35,674 nt of DNA from a virus, in the IMG/VR virus record IMGVR_UViG_3300034152_000127, positions 1 through 35,674 of that record; one strand, 5' to 3'. Positions 7,061 through 14,817 of the stretch are shown here, in pieces; within the stretch, counting starts at the first letter, position 1, and each line of letters starts with the position of its first letter. The translations under genes were made by a program, and so were the position numbers. Below the pieces are notes generated by a model. It was not told where the DNA came from and ran no database searches. It saw only the letters and a program-made list of their open reading frames with translations.

Positions 7061-7639
7061 TCAGTGAAGTGTGCCGTTCTTCTTCGACTCCGCTGCCGCA
7101 CGCGCCGCGCGGCATTCCTCGCAGTCGCAACTGTCGGACGCCTTCTTCGCGCCGAGCACCGCCGCGACCGCCTCGAGCGGGTCGAGCATCCTGATCGTCG
7201 CCGACGGCTCTGCGTCCATCGCCGCCATGAGCAAGCGATCGACTGCCTCCTTCGCCGCGTGGTACGTCGCGGGCAGCATCTTCTTCGAGGCAGAACCGAG
7301 CAGCACCGAGTTGCCAGCGTAGGCACCCTCGCCGTCGGCGAGCTTCTGCTCGGTGCGCGTGGCGAGGTTGAGCGGCACGTCGGCGGAGTCGACCATCGTC
7401 GTGACGAGCGTCGAGCGCGAGTGCGCGATCAGCATGAGTACGTCGGCGACGTTGTTCCTGTAGGCGAGAGTCTCGTCGGAGTCCGGCTCGTCCCCTCGCT
7501 CCTCCGCGTGATCGATAAAGCGTTGCGCCATGTGACCAGCGAGCACCATCACCGCCTCGATGACGTCGGTCGACATCTGGATCGGCTCGAACCGTTCGCG
7601 CGCCTTCTTGCTCCCCCACTTGTACTCGGTCGTGTCCAT
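7061..7639 (-). CDS. Helical protein with C-terminal Cys motif
   Basis: A 192-residue, mainly helical protein (IEAVMVLAGHMAQRFIDHA, NVADVLMLIAHSRSTLV, YHAAKEAVDRLLMAAMDA). Near the C-terminus is a compact CDCEEC motif before an Ala/Lys-rich tail. Three Cys in six residues can hold a metal, but four ligands are not obvious, so binding is uncertain. The start at 7639 follows AGGAAAGG at a rather long spacing. No known family is recognised. Confidence 0.6.
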   Translation of the reverse strand: MDTTEYKWGSKKARERFEPIQMSTDVIEAVMVLAGHMAQRFIDHAEERGDEPDSDETLAYRNNVADVLMLIAHSRSTLVTTMVDSADVPLNLATRTEQKLADGEGAYAGNSVLLGSASKKMLPATYHAAKEAVDRLLMAAMDAEPSATIRMLDPLEAVAAVLGAKKASDSCDCEECRAARAAAESKKNGTLH

Positions 7640-7710
7640 GTTCCGTGCCTTTCCTGCGGGAGCGCAAACTCGCGGACGCCCGCAATTTGTTGGTCGGCGG
7701 CTGGCGCCGC

Positions 7711-8046
7711 CTAGAACTTGGGATTCCTACGCCCCTTGCGGTCGTGCCACTCCTCCGTTCCTTCGACCGCGCCACAGAGGTTGCAGACCATGACGCCGTC
7801 GGCGTTGCCGTCCGATGTCGGGTGCGTGCAGTAGCCGCAGCCGGGCGGAAAGTCTTCGAGCTGCGCCGACTCGTCGGGGTCGAGGTGCGCGACGACACCG
7901 AAGCCGTCGAAGTCGGGTACGAGCAAGCCACAGCCCGGACAGTTGAGCAGCGGCACCTCGTCCTCGTACCTGGCGATCGTCCTCCGGTCGATGAGCGCGC
8001 GACTGACGTCTTGCGGGTTCGTGATCTTGATCGGGCCGATGGTCAT
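7711..8046 (-). CDS. Zinc-ribbon protein
   Basis: A 111-residue protein with three paired Cys knuckles: CPGCG around residue 36, CGYC around 71 and CNLCG around 88. This gives six Cys plus His (AHLD, THPTS, WHDRK) that could ligate one or two zinc ions. Start at 8046: AGGAGG lies 8 nt upstream and ATGA overlaps the preceding stop. The N-terminus (MTIGPIKITNPQDV) is non-zinc. Comparable small zinc ribbons in phage operons are usually nucleic-acid or protein adaptors; the partner is unknown. Confidence 0.6.
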   Translation of the reverse strand: MTIGPIKITNPQDVSRALIDRRTIARYEDEVPLLNCPGCGLLVPDFDGFGVVAHLDPDESAQLEDFPPGCGYCTHPTSDGNADGVMVCNLCGAVEGTEEWHDRKGRRNPKF

Positions 8047-8300
8047 CGTCGTTTCCTCCTGCGCTGGCGCACTGGTGCGATGCGCCACTTCTCCGGCGAC
8101 GTGCCGATGCGTTTCTCGCGCGCGGCGTCGAGTTGAGCGAGAGCAGAGGTCATGCCTTCACCCGCGCCCTCGACCGATGCGTTGCAGGTCGTGCATCGCA
8201 TCCGTAGGTACACGAGGCCCGCTGCTCGAGCCTTCGGTTCGGTCGTCTCGTAGATAGCGACGAGCCTCGCACAGAACGGGCATTGTCGATGCTGGTTCAA
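8043..8300 (-). CDS. Lar-like zinc-ribbon protein
   Basis: An 85-residue protein with CPFC near the N-terminus, a basic strand region, then MRCTTCNASVEG and a downstream amphipathic helix (ALAQLDAAREKRI). This order (CPFC...V-x-C-x-x-C-x-A...helix) is that of the Lar/restriction-alleviation zinc-ribbon family, though the usual G after CPFC is replaced by A. I place the start at TTG 8300 because it overlaps the upstream stop as TTGA and GGGAGG is about 7 nt before; a GTG slightly upstream is the alternative. Anti-restriction activity is only suggested. Confidence 0.55.
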   Translation of the reverse strand: MNQHRQCPFCARLVAIYETTEPKARAAGLVYLRMRCTTCNASVEGAGEGMTSALAQLDAAREKRIGTSPEKWRIAPVRQRRRKRR

Positions 8301-8866
8301 CCCTCGGCCTCCCACGCCGCCACGAGTTCGGGCCAGCGCGCGAAAACCCACGCGGGGAGCTGCTGATCGTCGCGCTGCTTAAACCTGGCGTCGCACTCGG
8401 CCTGAAACGACGCGCTGCTCGCGATCCGTTTCGCGATTGCTGTCGTCATGTACTTGCCGTCGGGTAGTATCCCGATGCGCCAGTAGTCGAGTCGGTCTGC
8501 ATCCCAGCAGACCGCGACGCGCGGATCGTCTGCGAGGTTGCCTGCGTTGTGAAGTGAGAGCGCGACGACGAGCGCGTACTCGTCCGACGGTCCGATCCGA
8601 AGCTGCGGCAGCAGCTTGCGAAAGAATGTTACCGCCCTCGTGCCGTGTCGCGGATCGCCTAGCTCGGTTTCCCTGCACGAGTCGTGCAGCAGAGCGAATA
8701 CCTCGACGAGGTGCGGGCTGACGCCGCTGGCGCGCGCGAGCTTGAGTCCTCGCTCGAGCACTCGCGCCCAATGCGCGAGGCCGTGATCGCCGCGCAGCGA
8801 CAAGCGGTACTGCTCGATGACTGCGGACAGTGCCTCGCTTTGATTTGTGATCGTGGTCTTCTCCAT
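8297..8866 (-). CDS. HD-domain phosphohydrolase
   Basis: A 189-residue HD-superfamily protein. Metal-site positions are H28/H32 (GDHGLAHW), H61-D62 (FALLHDSCRE) and a later aspartate in CWDADRLDYWRIG, the usual H...HD...D pattern. H74-G is consistent with an added site. Such enzymes remove phosphate from nucleotides or cyclic nucleotides; a phage copy might trim nucleotides or degrade host signals, but the substrate is not readable from sequence. It is the first gene downstream of the 8867-9125 intergenic stretch. Confidence 0.8.
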   Translation of the reverse strand: MEKTTITNQSEALSAVIEQYRLSLRGDHGLAHWARVLERGLKLARASGVSPHLVEVFALLHDSCRETELGDPRHGTRAVTFFRKLLPQLRIGPSDEYALVVALSLHNAGNLADDPRVAVCWDADRLDYWRIGILPDGKYMTTAIAKRIASSASFQAECDARFKQRDDQQLPAWVFARWPELVAAWEAEG

Positions 8867-9016
8867 GTCGTGTCCTCTGGTGCTCAGTGGGTTGACGACG
8901 CCGCGCCGCGTGCTCGCACCGGATAGACCGGGATGGCGACGAGGCGGATTGACCGGATCGCCTGACGGTGTTCGTCGTGTCCCGTTGCTGGTGCTGGACC
9001 GGCCAAGAGGCGGTGC

Positions 9017-9036
9017 GGGGGCCAGGGACAGCCCCC
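9017..9036 (-). other. GC-rich hairpin in a leader
   Basis: GGGGGC (9017-9022) and GCCCCC (9031-9036) form a perfect 6-bp stem around an 8-nt loop. It lies between the promoter-like element at 9062-9106 and the first gene, starting at 8866. No U-tract follows on the minus strand, so it looks like a leader structure rather than an intrinsic terminator. The rest of 8867-9125 holds nothing else I can support. Confidence 0.4.
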
Positions 9037-9061
9037 GGCGGTGCTAGGTCGTGCGTCCATG

Positions 9062-9106
9062 TCTATATCAGTTTACCCGCATGAACACTGGTTTTCCACG
9101 ATATAG
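9062..9106 (-). promoter_or_regulatory. Promoter-like element with shared upstream motif
   Basis: On the minus strand a -10-like TATAGA lies at 9067-9062. The -35 position is poor, suggesting activator dependence. Upstream, the plus strand carries GGTTTTC-N3-GATATA (9090-9105), which recurs at 30741-30756 before the XRE gene at a similar distance from its -10 (24 versus 22 nt). An inverted pair CTATATC (9063-9069) / GATATAG (9100-9106) brackets the element. It would drive the cluster from 8866 leftwards. Confidence 0.4.
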
Positions 9107-9125
9107 GCGGAGGTGCGGAGCAGGG

Positions 9126-9347
9126 TCAGATTTTCAGTTCGGCCTCGGTGGCTTGGACCGGGATCGGGGGGCGCTCGGCGTCCACGAAGTAAACCGGCTC
9201 GCCGTCCGCGTCGTGACGGATCGTCTTGACGACTGCCTTCACCCCGTTATCGTTGAACTGCTGCGACCAGGCGTTCACCAGGCGCACCTCGTCTCCCTCT
9301 TTGAACTTCGGCTCCTGCTTCTTGGGCTGCTTGTTCTCGTCGGTCAT
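9126..9347 (-). CDS. Small KOW/SH3-like protein
   Basis: A 73-residue protein: a charged N-terminal tail (MTDENKQPKKQEPKF), then FKEGDEVRLVNAWSQQFNDN, a VKTIRHDADGEPVYFVD hairpin and a C-terminal strand. The G-D-E-V-R-L...G-x-V-Y-F-V pattern is that of a small SH3/KOW-type barrel, common in short phage proteins. GGAGG lies 6 nt before the ATG at 9347. A 6-bp hairpin (CTGCGG/CCGCAG) sits in its short leader. The role is unknown. Confidence 0.55.
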   Translation of the reverse strand: MTDENKQPKKQEPKFKEGDEVRLVNAWSQQFNDNGVKAVVKTIRHDADGEPVYFVDAERPPIPVQATEAELKI

Positions 9348-9418
9348 CTTGTCCTCCAAGTTGTGCTGCGGTGATCGCCCGCAGTCTATCACGGTTTCCT
9401 GTTCCGTGTACCCGTTTC

Positions 9419-10030
9419 CTATTTCCCCGCGCACGCTTCGCAGACGACGACCTTCGGGTCGACGATCGACTGTGCGTGGCGATGCACCGCGGCTTCGTCT
9501 GTTGTGTACGACTCGACGAAGGTCGAGCCGCAGCCGGCGCACACGAGCGCGATGCTGTGCTCCTTCGGATGGTCTGCGAACACGTGCGGGTGAACGATCT
9601 TTGGCGGTGTGTCCCACTGTAGCTTGATGTCGAGTCCCTGCGTCTGCGCGCCGTGTCCCGTGCCGTGCATGTCGCCGTCGACGAGTCCGTCTGCGATCAA
9701 CTCGTTGACCGCCTGCCACACAACGTGCAGCAGATGGTTGCGCCGCATCGTCTTGTCGAGCTGCTTCTTCATCCGGTTGCTTCTTTCCTGTGATGTCTCC
9801 GGTTTTAGCGTCTCGCACCTTGCGTTGTAGTGCTGCGGCGGGTTGATCTGCTGCGCCATCTGGAACACGGCCTCTTCGAGCATCTCTTTCGTGAGTTGTC
9901 CGCCGTCGCAGTAGTCGACCACCTTCGCGGGAAGCTCGACGCGCACCTCGCTGACGTACGTCTGGTGCTTGAGAGGTGCGCCGTCGAGCGAACCCTCGCG
10001 GTAGAGGACTGCCTGATCGCCGTCGGTCAT
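9419..10030 (-). CDS. Unknown protein with C-terminal zinc knuckles
   Basis: A 203-residue protein starting MTDGDQAVLYREGSLDG at 10030, overlapping the upstream stop by ATGA. Residues 30-110 are helical and charged (TKEMLEEAVFQMAQQIN, MKKQLDKTMRRNHLLHVVWQAVNEL). The last 45 contain CAGCG and CEAC, with several His (HPHVF, HPKEH, HRHA) that together can form a zinc site. No family is recognised. Its neighbours are a basic helical protein and the adenine methyltransferase. Confidence 0.6.
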   Translation of the reverse strand: MTDGDQAVLYREGSLDGAPLKHQTYVSEVRVELPAKVVDYCDGGQLTKEMLEEAVFQMAQQINPPQHYNARCETLKPETSQERSNRMKKQLDKTMRRNHLLHVVWQAVNELIADGLVDGDMHGTGHGAQTQGLDIKLQWDTPPKIVHPHVFADHPKEHSIALVCAGCGSTFVESYTTDEAAVHRHAQSIVDPKVVVCEACAGK

Positions 10031-10569
10031 TCCTGGCCGAGCTGCTCGAGCATGTAGTCGTAGTCGGGTTCGCCGCGCCGAAGCATGGCGAGTCGGCCCG
10101 ACTTGAATACCCGCGCCTTCGGGACGGAGCCGGCGCGCGGCGGCGCGGCCTTGAGCACGCCCATGTCGATCCGGCTCTGCATGAAGTCGCGCACCTCGTC
10201 GTCGACGACCGCGTTCGGTGTGTCGGTCCCCTCGTACTTGGCGAGGTGCGCCTTCATCTCTGCGGCGAATGCTTCGACGGACTCCTTGGTCGTTGGCGCG
10301 AGGTTGCAGTACTCGAATTCCTCCGGCACGACGGCGAGCAGCTTCGCCTTGTCGAGCACGGTGCGAAGCGTGGCGGCTGCTTCCCGCTGCCGTCGTTGGA
10401 AGCGCTTGCGCTGCAGCTCGGCCTGCGCGAGTCGGCGCGGTGATGCCGCCTTCGGGTGAATGCCGAACTTGTTGTAGAACTTGACCGCCTCGGCCGCCTC
10501 CTCCTTGCGCTTCTCTGCCGCGCGCAGCCTGCGGGCCTCCCGCGCCTTCTGCGATTTCCGCCTGCTCAT
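10027..10569 (-). CDS. Basic helical protein, function unknown
   Basis: A 180-residue protein. The first 75 residues are strongly basic and helical (MSRRKSQKAREARRLRAAEK and onward), suitable for nucleic-acid binding or coiled coil. A central part with KLLAVVPEEFEY and a C-terminal acidic segment (DDEVRDFMQSR, EPDYDYMLEQLGQE) follow. The start at 10569 uses AAGGAG located in the last codons of the methyltransferase gene. Not recognised. Confidence 0.6.
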   Translation of the reverse strand: MSRRKSQKAREARRLRAAEKRKEEAAEAVKFYNKFGIHPKAASPRRLAQAELQRKRFQRRQREAAATLRTVLDKAKLLAVVPEEFEYCNLAPTTKESVEAFAAEMKAHLAKYEGTDTPNAVVDDEVRDFMQSRIDMGVLKAAPPRAGSVPKARVFKSGRLAMLRRGEPDYDYMLEQLGQE

Positions 10570-10571
10570 GA

Positions 10572-11258
10572 TCACTCCTTGTTGATGACGACGCGCTCGC
10601 CGTCGGTGCTGCTGAACTCGGGCTTCTGCCACGCGGCGTTGATCTCCCAATACAGCCGAGAGATGCGGCCGTACTTCTTGCGGATCTTGGCGTCGACTTC
10701 CTCACCGTTCCAGAACATTACCGCGTACTCCTGCGCGTCGGTCTTGCCGTGCGCGAAGCTCGGGCGCTTCGACAAGATGTGCACCTCTGCGGGCGGGCGC
10801 TCGAGAAAGAACTTCGCCCGACCCTGCGAAGCGAGGAACGACATCTTCATCAGGAACGCCGCGACACCGCGCGGTGCGAGCAGGTCGAGCGAGCGGATGA
10901 TAAACTCCTCGCCGATGACGAAGGGCGGGTTCGTGGCGATGACGTCGTACTTCTGCCCGTAGATCACCGGGTCGGCCCGTTCGGGCATGCACACGAAGTC
11001 GGTGCCGGGGATCACAGTGACGTCGCCGTGCTTCGGAACCTCACGCAGGTCGCAGGCGAATGCGTTGATGCCGAGCGATGCCGCCGAGCGTGCGAAGGGC
11101 GCGACGTCGCCGCATCCCGGCTCGAGCATGGCGAGGCGCGTCGTCGGCTTGCCGCAGTAGCGCTCGCTGATGCCGAGACAATGATTGACGGCCCACCAAG
11201 CGATCTCGGTCGGCGTCTCGTAATTGTCGTTCGCGATCCTGTCGTGGTGCTTCTTCAT
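10572..11258 (-). CDS. DNA adenine methyltransferase, phage type
   Basis: A 228-residue class I S-adenosylmethionine-dependent methyltransferase. Visible motifs are NDNYETPTEIAWW near the N-terminus (the substrate-side signature of phage N6-adenine enzymes), LEPGCGD (SAM-binding motif I), ACDLRE (motif II) and NPPF (catalytic motif IV) in DVIATNPPFVIGE, followed by FLMKMSFL. The NPPF form fits N6-methylation of adenine in DNA. It could protect phage DNA from host restriction or mark it for replication. The start at 11258 overlaps the upstream stop by ATGA, with GGAGG 7 nt before it. Confidence 0.8.
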   Translation of the reverse strand: MKKHHDRIANDNYETPTEIAWWAVNHCLGISERYCGKPTTRLAMLEPGCGDVAPFARSAASLGINAFACDLREVPKHGDVTVIPGTDFVCMPERADPVIYGQKYDVIATNPPFVIGEEFIIRSLDLLAPRGVAAFLMKMSFLASQGRAKFFLERPPAEVHILSKRPSFAHGKTDAQEYAVMFWNGEEVDAKIRKKYGRISRLYWEINAAWQKPEFSSTDGERVVINKE

Positions 11259-12202
11259 TGCCAATCCTCCTCTCCGTCTTCGTCTTCGAGTTCGGCCCAC
11301 TCCTGCCGAGCGTAGGTCGTCGTGCGGTCGTGCAGCGTCTCGAGTTGCTCGCGCTCGCGCGCCTGCTCCTGCTCCTGCTCCCGAAAGGCGTCCATGTCGA
11401 GGTTGTCCTCGATCGCCGTGCGGATGATCTGCTGCAACAGTTGAGGCTTGAGCGCGTCGAGCTCTACCGCGAGAGCGCCGAAGCGCGCGACGTATTTCTT
11501 GGCGCGCGAGTCGGTCGTCTTGATAGCGTCGGGGCTGCGCGGCAGGTTGTAGGTCTTGACCTGCGCGGGCGTGAGCGCACAGCGGATTCCCTCGACGTCG
11601 TCCTCGAGATCCATCTCGACCTGTAGCGTGTGCATCATCGATGGCAGCATCTCCCACCCCGACGGGTCGAGGTCGCCGAAGTAGAGAATCTTCGTCGGCT
11701 TGCCGTGCTGCTGGTTTCGTCGGATGCGCTCGGCCGCTTGGTGAACGTAGCTCACGCTGCTGAAACCCTTGGCGACGACGACCGGCACGCAGTACTCGAA
11801 CGCGATGTCGTGGCACACCCGCGAGAGCGCGTCCTTCTCCACCCACAGCTCGAGTGCGTGCGACTGCCCTTGTGCCAGGTCGCGACGATACCCGCTGAGA
11901 AATGAATCGACTTCGGTGTCGACGAATGATCCCGCCGACTCCCATCCACCGGACGTGAGCGTCGAGCGCGCGCGGTCCTCGATTGCGCGCCACGGCACGA
12001 TGCCGTCGAGTCGGGCTTGCGAGAGCACGCGCGACAGCTTCTGATACTGCCCTCGGTTGTTCTCGATGACGAGTGCGGCGACGAGCTGATAGTACACCTG
12101 TCGAAGCGTCAGCGGCCAGTAGCCGCGCAGGTTATCGAGGACGTCCTTTACTTCGTCGAGGTACGCGAGCTTCGCTTCGGTCCATGTTCCTCTGTCTCTC
12201 AT
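11255..12202 (-). CDS. Stand-alone Spo11/Topo VI-A-like protein (mini-A type)
   Basis: A 315-residue protein. Residues 25-80 form a winged-helix segment with L-T-L-R34-Q-V-Y37-Y38-Q, matching the position of the catalytic tyrosine in the R-x-x-Y-Y motif of topoisomerase VI A and Spo11. Residues 115-190 are a TOPRIM domain: W-V-E122-K-D-A-L, an AKGFSSVSYVHQAAE helix and F-G-D177-L-D179-P-S-G. The C-terminus is a Gln/Glu/Arg-rich coiled coil. No B subunit (GHKL ATPase) gene is in the window, as expected for Mini-A-type relatives. The natural activity of such phage versions is unproven; DNA cleavage is possible. GGAGG lies 7 nt before the ATG. Confidence 0.75.
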   Translation of the reverse strand: MRDRGTWTEAKLAYLDEVKDVLDNLRGYWPLTLRQVYYQLVAALVIENNRGQYQKLSRVLSQARLDGIVPWRAIEDRARSTLTSGGWESAGSFVDTEVDSFLSGYRRDLAQGQSHALELWVEKDALSRVCHDIAFEYCVPVVVAKGFSSVSYVHQAAERIRRNQQHGKPTKILYFGDLDPSGWEMLPSMMHTLQVEMDLEDDVEGIRCALTPAQVKTYNLPRSPDAIKTTDSRAKKYVARFGALAVELDALKPQLLQQIIRTAIEDNLDMDAFREQEQEQAREREQLETLHDRTTTYARQEWAELEDEDGEEDWQ

Positions 12203-12215
12203 GCGGCACCTCCGG

Positions 12216-12701
12216 CTAGAAAGGGATGTCGTCGTCGTCGGGGCCGTCGTAGCCGCCACCGCCAGAGCCACCCTGCGGCTCCCCACCGCCGCCCTGCTGC
12301 CCGCTGTTGCTGCCGCCGCCCTGGTGGCTGCCGCCTCCGCCTCCGCCGCCGTAGCCGCCGCCTCCGCCCTGCTGCTGGCCACCGGGCAAGAAGTGAACGC
12401 GCTCGCCGTTGATCTCCGTCATGTACTTCTTCTGTCCGGTCTGCTGGTCGTCCCACGAGCGCGTCTGAATCTTGCCCTCGATGCCGACCATGCGACCCTT
12501 GGCGAGGTACTTCGCGCACACCTCGCCCTGCTTGCCCCACACGACGATGTTGTGCCACTCGGTGCGCTCCTGCCTATGGCCGCTGTTGTCGGTGAACTTC
12601 TCCGACGTCGCGATCGAAAAGCGACAGCGCGGTGTCCCGCTCTGCGTGTAGCTCAGGTCGGGGTCTTTGCCGAGCCTGCCGATCAAGATTGCCTTGTTCA
12701 T
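12216..12701 (-). CDS. ssb: Single-stranded DNA-binding protein
   Basis: A 161-residue SSB with the standard OB fold: [39 protein letters not shown], the [11 protein letters not shown]-like segment and [13 protein letters not shown] Gly/Gln-rich flexible linker (residues about 108-150) ends in DDDDIPF, the acidic docking tip that recruits replication and repair partners. Length and architecture are like cellular SSB, suggesting interaction with host or phage replication proteins. GGAGG is 6 nt before the ATG and lies in the last codons of the upstream gene. Confidence 0.97.
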   Translation of the reverse strand: MNKAILIGRLGKDPDLSYTQSGTPRCRFSIATSEKFTDNSGHRQERTEWHNIVVWGKQGEVCAKYLAKGRMVGIEGKIQTRSWDDQQTGQKKYMTEINGERVHFLPGGQQQGGGGGYGGGGGGGSHQGGGSNSGQQGGGGEPQGGSGGGGYDGPDDDDIPF

Positions 12702-12702
12702 T

Positions 12703-13299
12703 TCATTCCTCCGTCGTTGCGTCGTTTTTCGACGACGTGGTCCTAGCGCTGTCGAGCGCCATGTTGATCTCGCCGAGGCGCGACACGACGTCGTCGAGCA
12801 TCGCTCCGGCGAGGGTTTCCAAGATCGCGAGGTGCTGCTGCGCGTCCTCGAGTGCTCCGACTCGTGAGGTGCGCAGAGCCACGGGGTCTACGGCGAACTT
12901 CGACTTCGTGTCCGCCGACATCGGATCGTCGAGAGCGACGAGCACCATCGTCTTGCCGTCGCTGTTCTGGATGCTGTCGCGGTCGGTGACGTCGACTTGC
13001 GCGATGGTCGAATCCTCGGCCTGATAGAGCCACATGCTCGTCGGCGCGCGGAACAGTCCGACGCGGGCGACGAGGCCGCACGAGCTGCACTTGCAAAGCG
13101 TGTCGTCGTTCCAGCGAAAGCCGTCGACGGTGACGAGCGCCACCGCGTCGTCGACCGACTTGACGATGACGTCGGCCTCTGCCGCGATCTTGAACGGGCC
13201 GACCTTGCCGCAGCTGTAGCAGACGAGGTCGGCCTCGGGGCCTTCGAGTTCGTAGCTGTTGGCTGGCGGATCTTTCCTGTCGGTTTCCTCGGTGTCCAT
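12703..13299 (-). CDS. Zinc-knuckle protein upstream of SSB
   Basis: A 198-residue protein. Two CxxCG pairs, CYSCG near residue 27 and CKCSSCG near 70, make one probable four-Cys zinc site. The middle is strand-rich ([27 protein letters not shown]) and the C-terminus helical ([20 protein letters not shown]). AGGAGGG precedes the ATG at 13299 by about 8 nt. The gene abuts ssb, whose ribosome-binding site it contains, so the two are co-translated. A role in single-strand DNA metabolism is inferred from position only. Confidence 0.6.
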   Translation of the reverse strand: MDTEETDRKDPPANSYELEGPEADLVCYSCGKVGPFKIAAEADVIVKSVDDAVALVTVDGFRWNDDTLCKCSSCGLVARVGLFRAPTSMWLYQAEDSTIAQVDVTDRDSIQNSDGKTMVLVALDDPMSADTKSKFAVDPVALRTSRVGALEDAQQHLAILETLAGAMLDDVVSRLGEINMALDSARTTSSKNDATTEE

Positions 13300-13334
13300 C
13301 GGTGTGTCCCTCCTTGGGTCGTTCTGTGCCTGCA

Positions 13335-13351
13335 CGACGCTTCTCGCGTCG
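13335..13351 (-). other. Small hairpin between genes
   Basis: CGACGC (13335-13340) and GCGTCG (13346-13351) pair around a 5-nt loop in the 57-nt gap between the 13698 gene and the 13299 start. No U-run follows, so a processing or attenuation role is as likely as termination. Confidence 0.3.
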
Positions 13352-13356
13352 AGTAA

Positions 13357-13698
13357 CTACTTGCTGACTGGCCTCGTGAGCTGCTCGAGCACGACTCGTG
13401 CCGCTTCGCCGGAAGCGCGCAACGTGAGCACGCCGGGTATGTTGAGCACGAAGTCGTTGCCGGTGTCGAAGCTGTCTCGCAGCTTGTCGAGTTCGTCTCT
13501 CCAGTTGCCGTGCGCGCGTACGTGTCGCTCCTCGAGTTGTCCGATGCGCTCACGCAGGTCGCTGTTCTCCGCGTTGGCCTCGTTGAGCGAGCGCGTCAGC
13601 TCCTCCACCGACGCCGCGTGCTGCTCCGCCTCCTTGCGGGCGAGAGCGAGGTCGCGCTCGGTGCGCTCGAGTTCGGCCTTGAAGTCGTTGCTATCCAT
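13357..13698 (-). CDS. Short coiled-coil protein
   Basis: A 113-residue protein. Residues 5-75 form a long charged coiled coil (ELERTERDLALARKEAEQHA, VEELTRSLNEAN, LRERIGQLEER), followed by a strand-rich C-terminus (DFVLNIPGVLTLRASGEAARVVLEQL). The start at 13698 overlaps the upstream stop as TGATG. Oligomerisation is likely; no family is recognised. Confidence 0.6.
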   Translation of the reverse strand: MDSNDFKAELERTERDLALARKEAEQHAASVEELTRSLNEANAENSDLRERIGQLEERHVRAHGNWRDELDKLRDSFDTGNDFVLNIPGVLTLRASGEAARVVLEQLTRPVSK

Positions 13699-14126
13699 CA
13701 GTCGATCTCGATGGTCGTGCGAGCGAGGACGATCCGCATCGTCGGCTCGGTGCCGACGTTCTCGATCGCCCGCGACACCGGCTCGGCCAAAGGCTGTCCA
13801 CGCGGACCTGTCGTCATGGACTGCGCCGCGCGCTGCGCGTTGGCCCTGGCCTCCTCTCGAGAGATCCGCTTCGCCGGTTTGCCCGAACTGCCGATGCTCT
13901 CTCCGGCGATTTCGGTGCCGACGATCTCGAGAAACCCATCGCAGTGCGGGCACCGCGCGAGCTGGTGGTTCTTCGCCACCTTGCCCTTCGGGTCGTACTG
14001 CTTGTCGTCGAACACGAACGCGTCGACGAATGTCTGCGCCGTGATCTTGTGCTTGCCCGGCTCCAGCTCGAGCGCACCGATGACGACGCCCTCGGTGTTG
14101 CATCTGACCTCAACCCTCTTCTTCAT
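13698..14126 (-). CDS. Unknown protein with a single Cys pair
   Basis: A 142-residue protein starting MKKRVEVRCNTEG at 14126 with GGAGG 7 nt upstream. Strands at the N-terminus (GVVIGALELEPGKHKITAQT) precede a CPHC pair at residues 59-62 within LARCPHCDGFLEIVGTEI, then a helical Ala/Arg-rich stretch. Another Cys (C9) and H55 might complete a metal site. Its first 17 nt overlap the end of the upstream gene. Function unknown. Confidence 0.55.
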   Translation of the reverse strand: MKKRVEVRCNTEGVVIGALELEPGKHKITAQTFVDAFVFDDKQYDPKGKVAKNHQLARCPHCDGFLEIVGTEIAGESIGSSGKPAKRISREEARANAQRAAQSMTTGPRGQPLAEPVSRAIENVGTEPTMRIVLARTTIEID

Positions 14127-14631
14127 CTGCTACCTCCTTCTTCGCTTGTGCAGCGACGAACATAGTCACTTGGTCGCGTAGCGTGGACGCGTCGAGCGAC
14201 TCAACCTCGTACCCATTGTCGGCCATGCGAACGCCGCGGTACACCCTGAAATTCTGCGCGAGCATGAGCAGCGTTCGTCCGCGATCCGTGTCGGCCGGTA
14301 TCCAGCCCGAGCCGTCGCACTCGGTGCATCGGGGCGCTTCCAAGTCGGCGAGCGAGCGCAATCGAGAGTACAGCTTGTCGTAGCGGCGATGCGTGCCGTG
14401 CGCTTGATGCGTGCAGTGCATCGCGTCGAGCTGCCACGAGTACGTGCCGGGGATCGTTTTGATGATCGCAATCCTCATCCCGTCGCTGGCGATGACCGCC
14501 CTTCGTGGCGTTTCCCTCTGCTCGTTCGCCACGAGCCACGCTGCGATGTCGCCGGGCGTTCGCTCCACCCGCTCGAGCAAGACGTCGAGCAGTGTGCTCG
14601 GGTGAACGATGATCGTCGGGTGGTCGGTCAC
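14110..14631 (-). CDS. Unknown protein with half DnaJ-type zinc motif
   Basis: A 173-residue protein. Around residue 100 it has R-C-T-E-C-D-G-S-G-W, a single CxxCxGxG element like one half of a DnaJ zinc centre. The N-terminal part is helical with IIVHPSTLLDVLLERVERT. The C-terminus contains a FRVYRGVRMADNGYEV strand region. The start is GTG at 14631: GAGGAG lies 6 nt upstream and the codon overlaps the preceding TGA as GTGA. With only one half motif, zinc would need a partner or dimer. Confidence 0.55.
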   Translation of the reverse strand: MTDHPTIIVHPSTLLDVLLERVERTPGDIAAWLVANEQRETPRRAVIASDGMRIAIIKTIPGTYSWQLDAMHCTHQAHGTHRRYDKLYSRLRSLADLEAPRCTECDGSGWIPADTDRGRTLLMLAQNFRVYRGVRMADNGYEVESLDASTLRDQVTMFVAAQAKKEVADEEEG

Positions 14632-14810
14632 ATCCGCTCCTCGTAGATTTGAAACAGCTTATCGAGTTGCGACGGCGAAAGATGATCCCAGCAATTCCGC
14701 TCGTCGATGCTCTCAATAAATTCTTGCTCCCACTGAGTGAACACCTCGGAGTCTTCTTCGTACTGCTCGCGCAGCTCCTCGATGATCCTTTCGATGACGT
14801 CCTCGTCCAT
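14628..14810 (-). CDS. Short acidic helical protein
   Basis: A 60-residue, very acidic protein (MDEDVIERIIEELREQYEED at the N-terminus, then WDHLSPSQLDKLFQIYEERM). GAGGG lies about 6 nt before the ATG at 14810. Small acidic phage proteins with this look often mimic DNA or bind host factors, but no specific match is seen here. Confidence 0.6.
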   Translation of the reverse strand: MDEDVIERIIEELREQYEEDSEVFTQWEQEFIESIDERNCWDHLSPSQLDKLFQIYEERM

Positions 14811-14817
14811 ATTGCCC

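Noticed and set aside
8884-9060. 58-codon minus-strand frame in the gap before the HD gene
   Set aside because: Its ATG lies 2 nt after the -10-like TATAGA, has no ribosome-binding site, and the product is a Pro/Arg/Ala-rich shadow-like sequence.
12299-12384. Repetitive Gly-codon tract
   Set aside because: It encodes the Gly-rich linker of SSB, a normal feature of the family, and is not a separate repeat or CRISPR.
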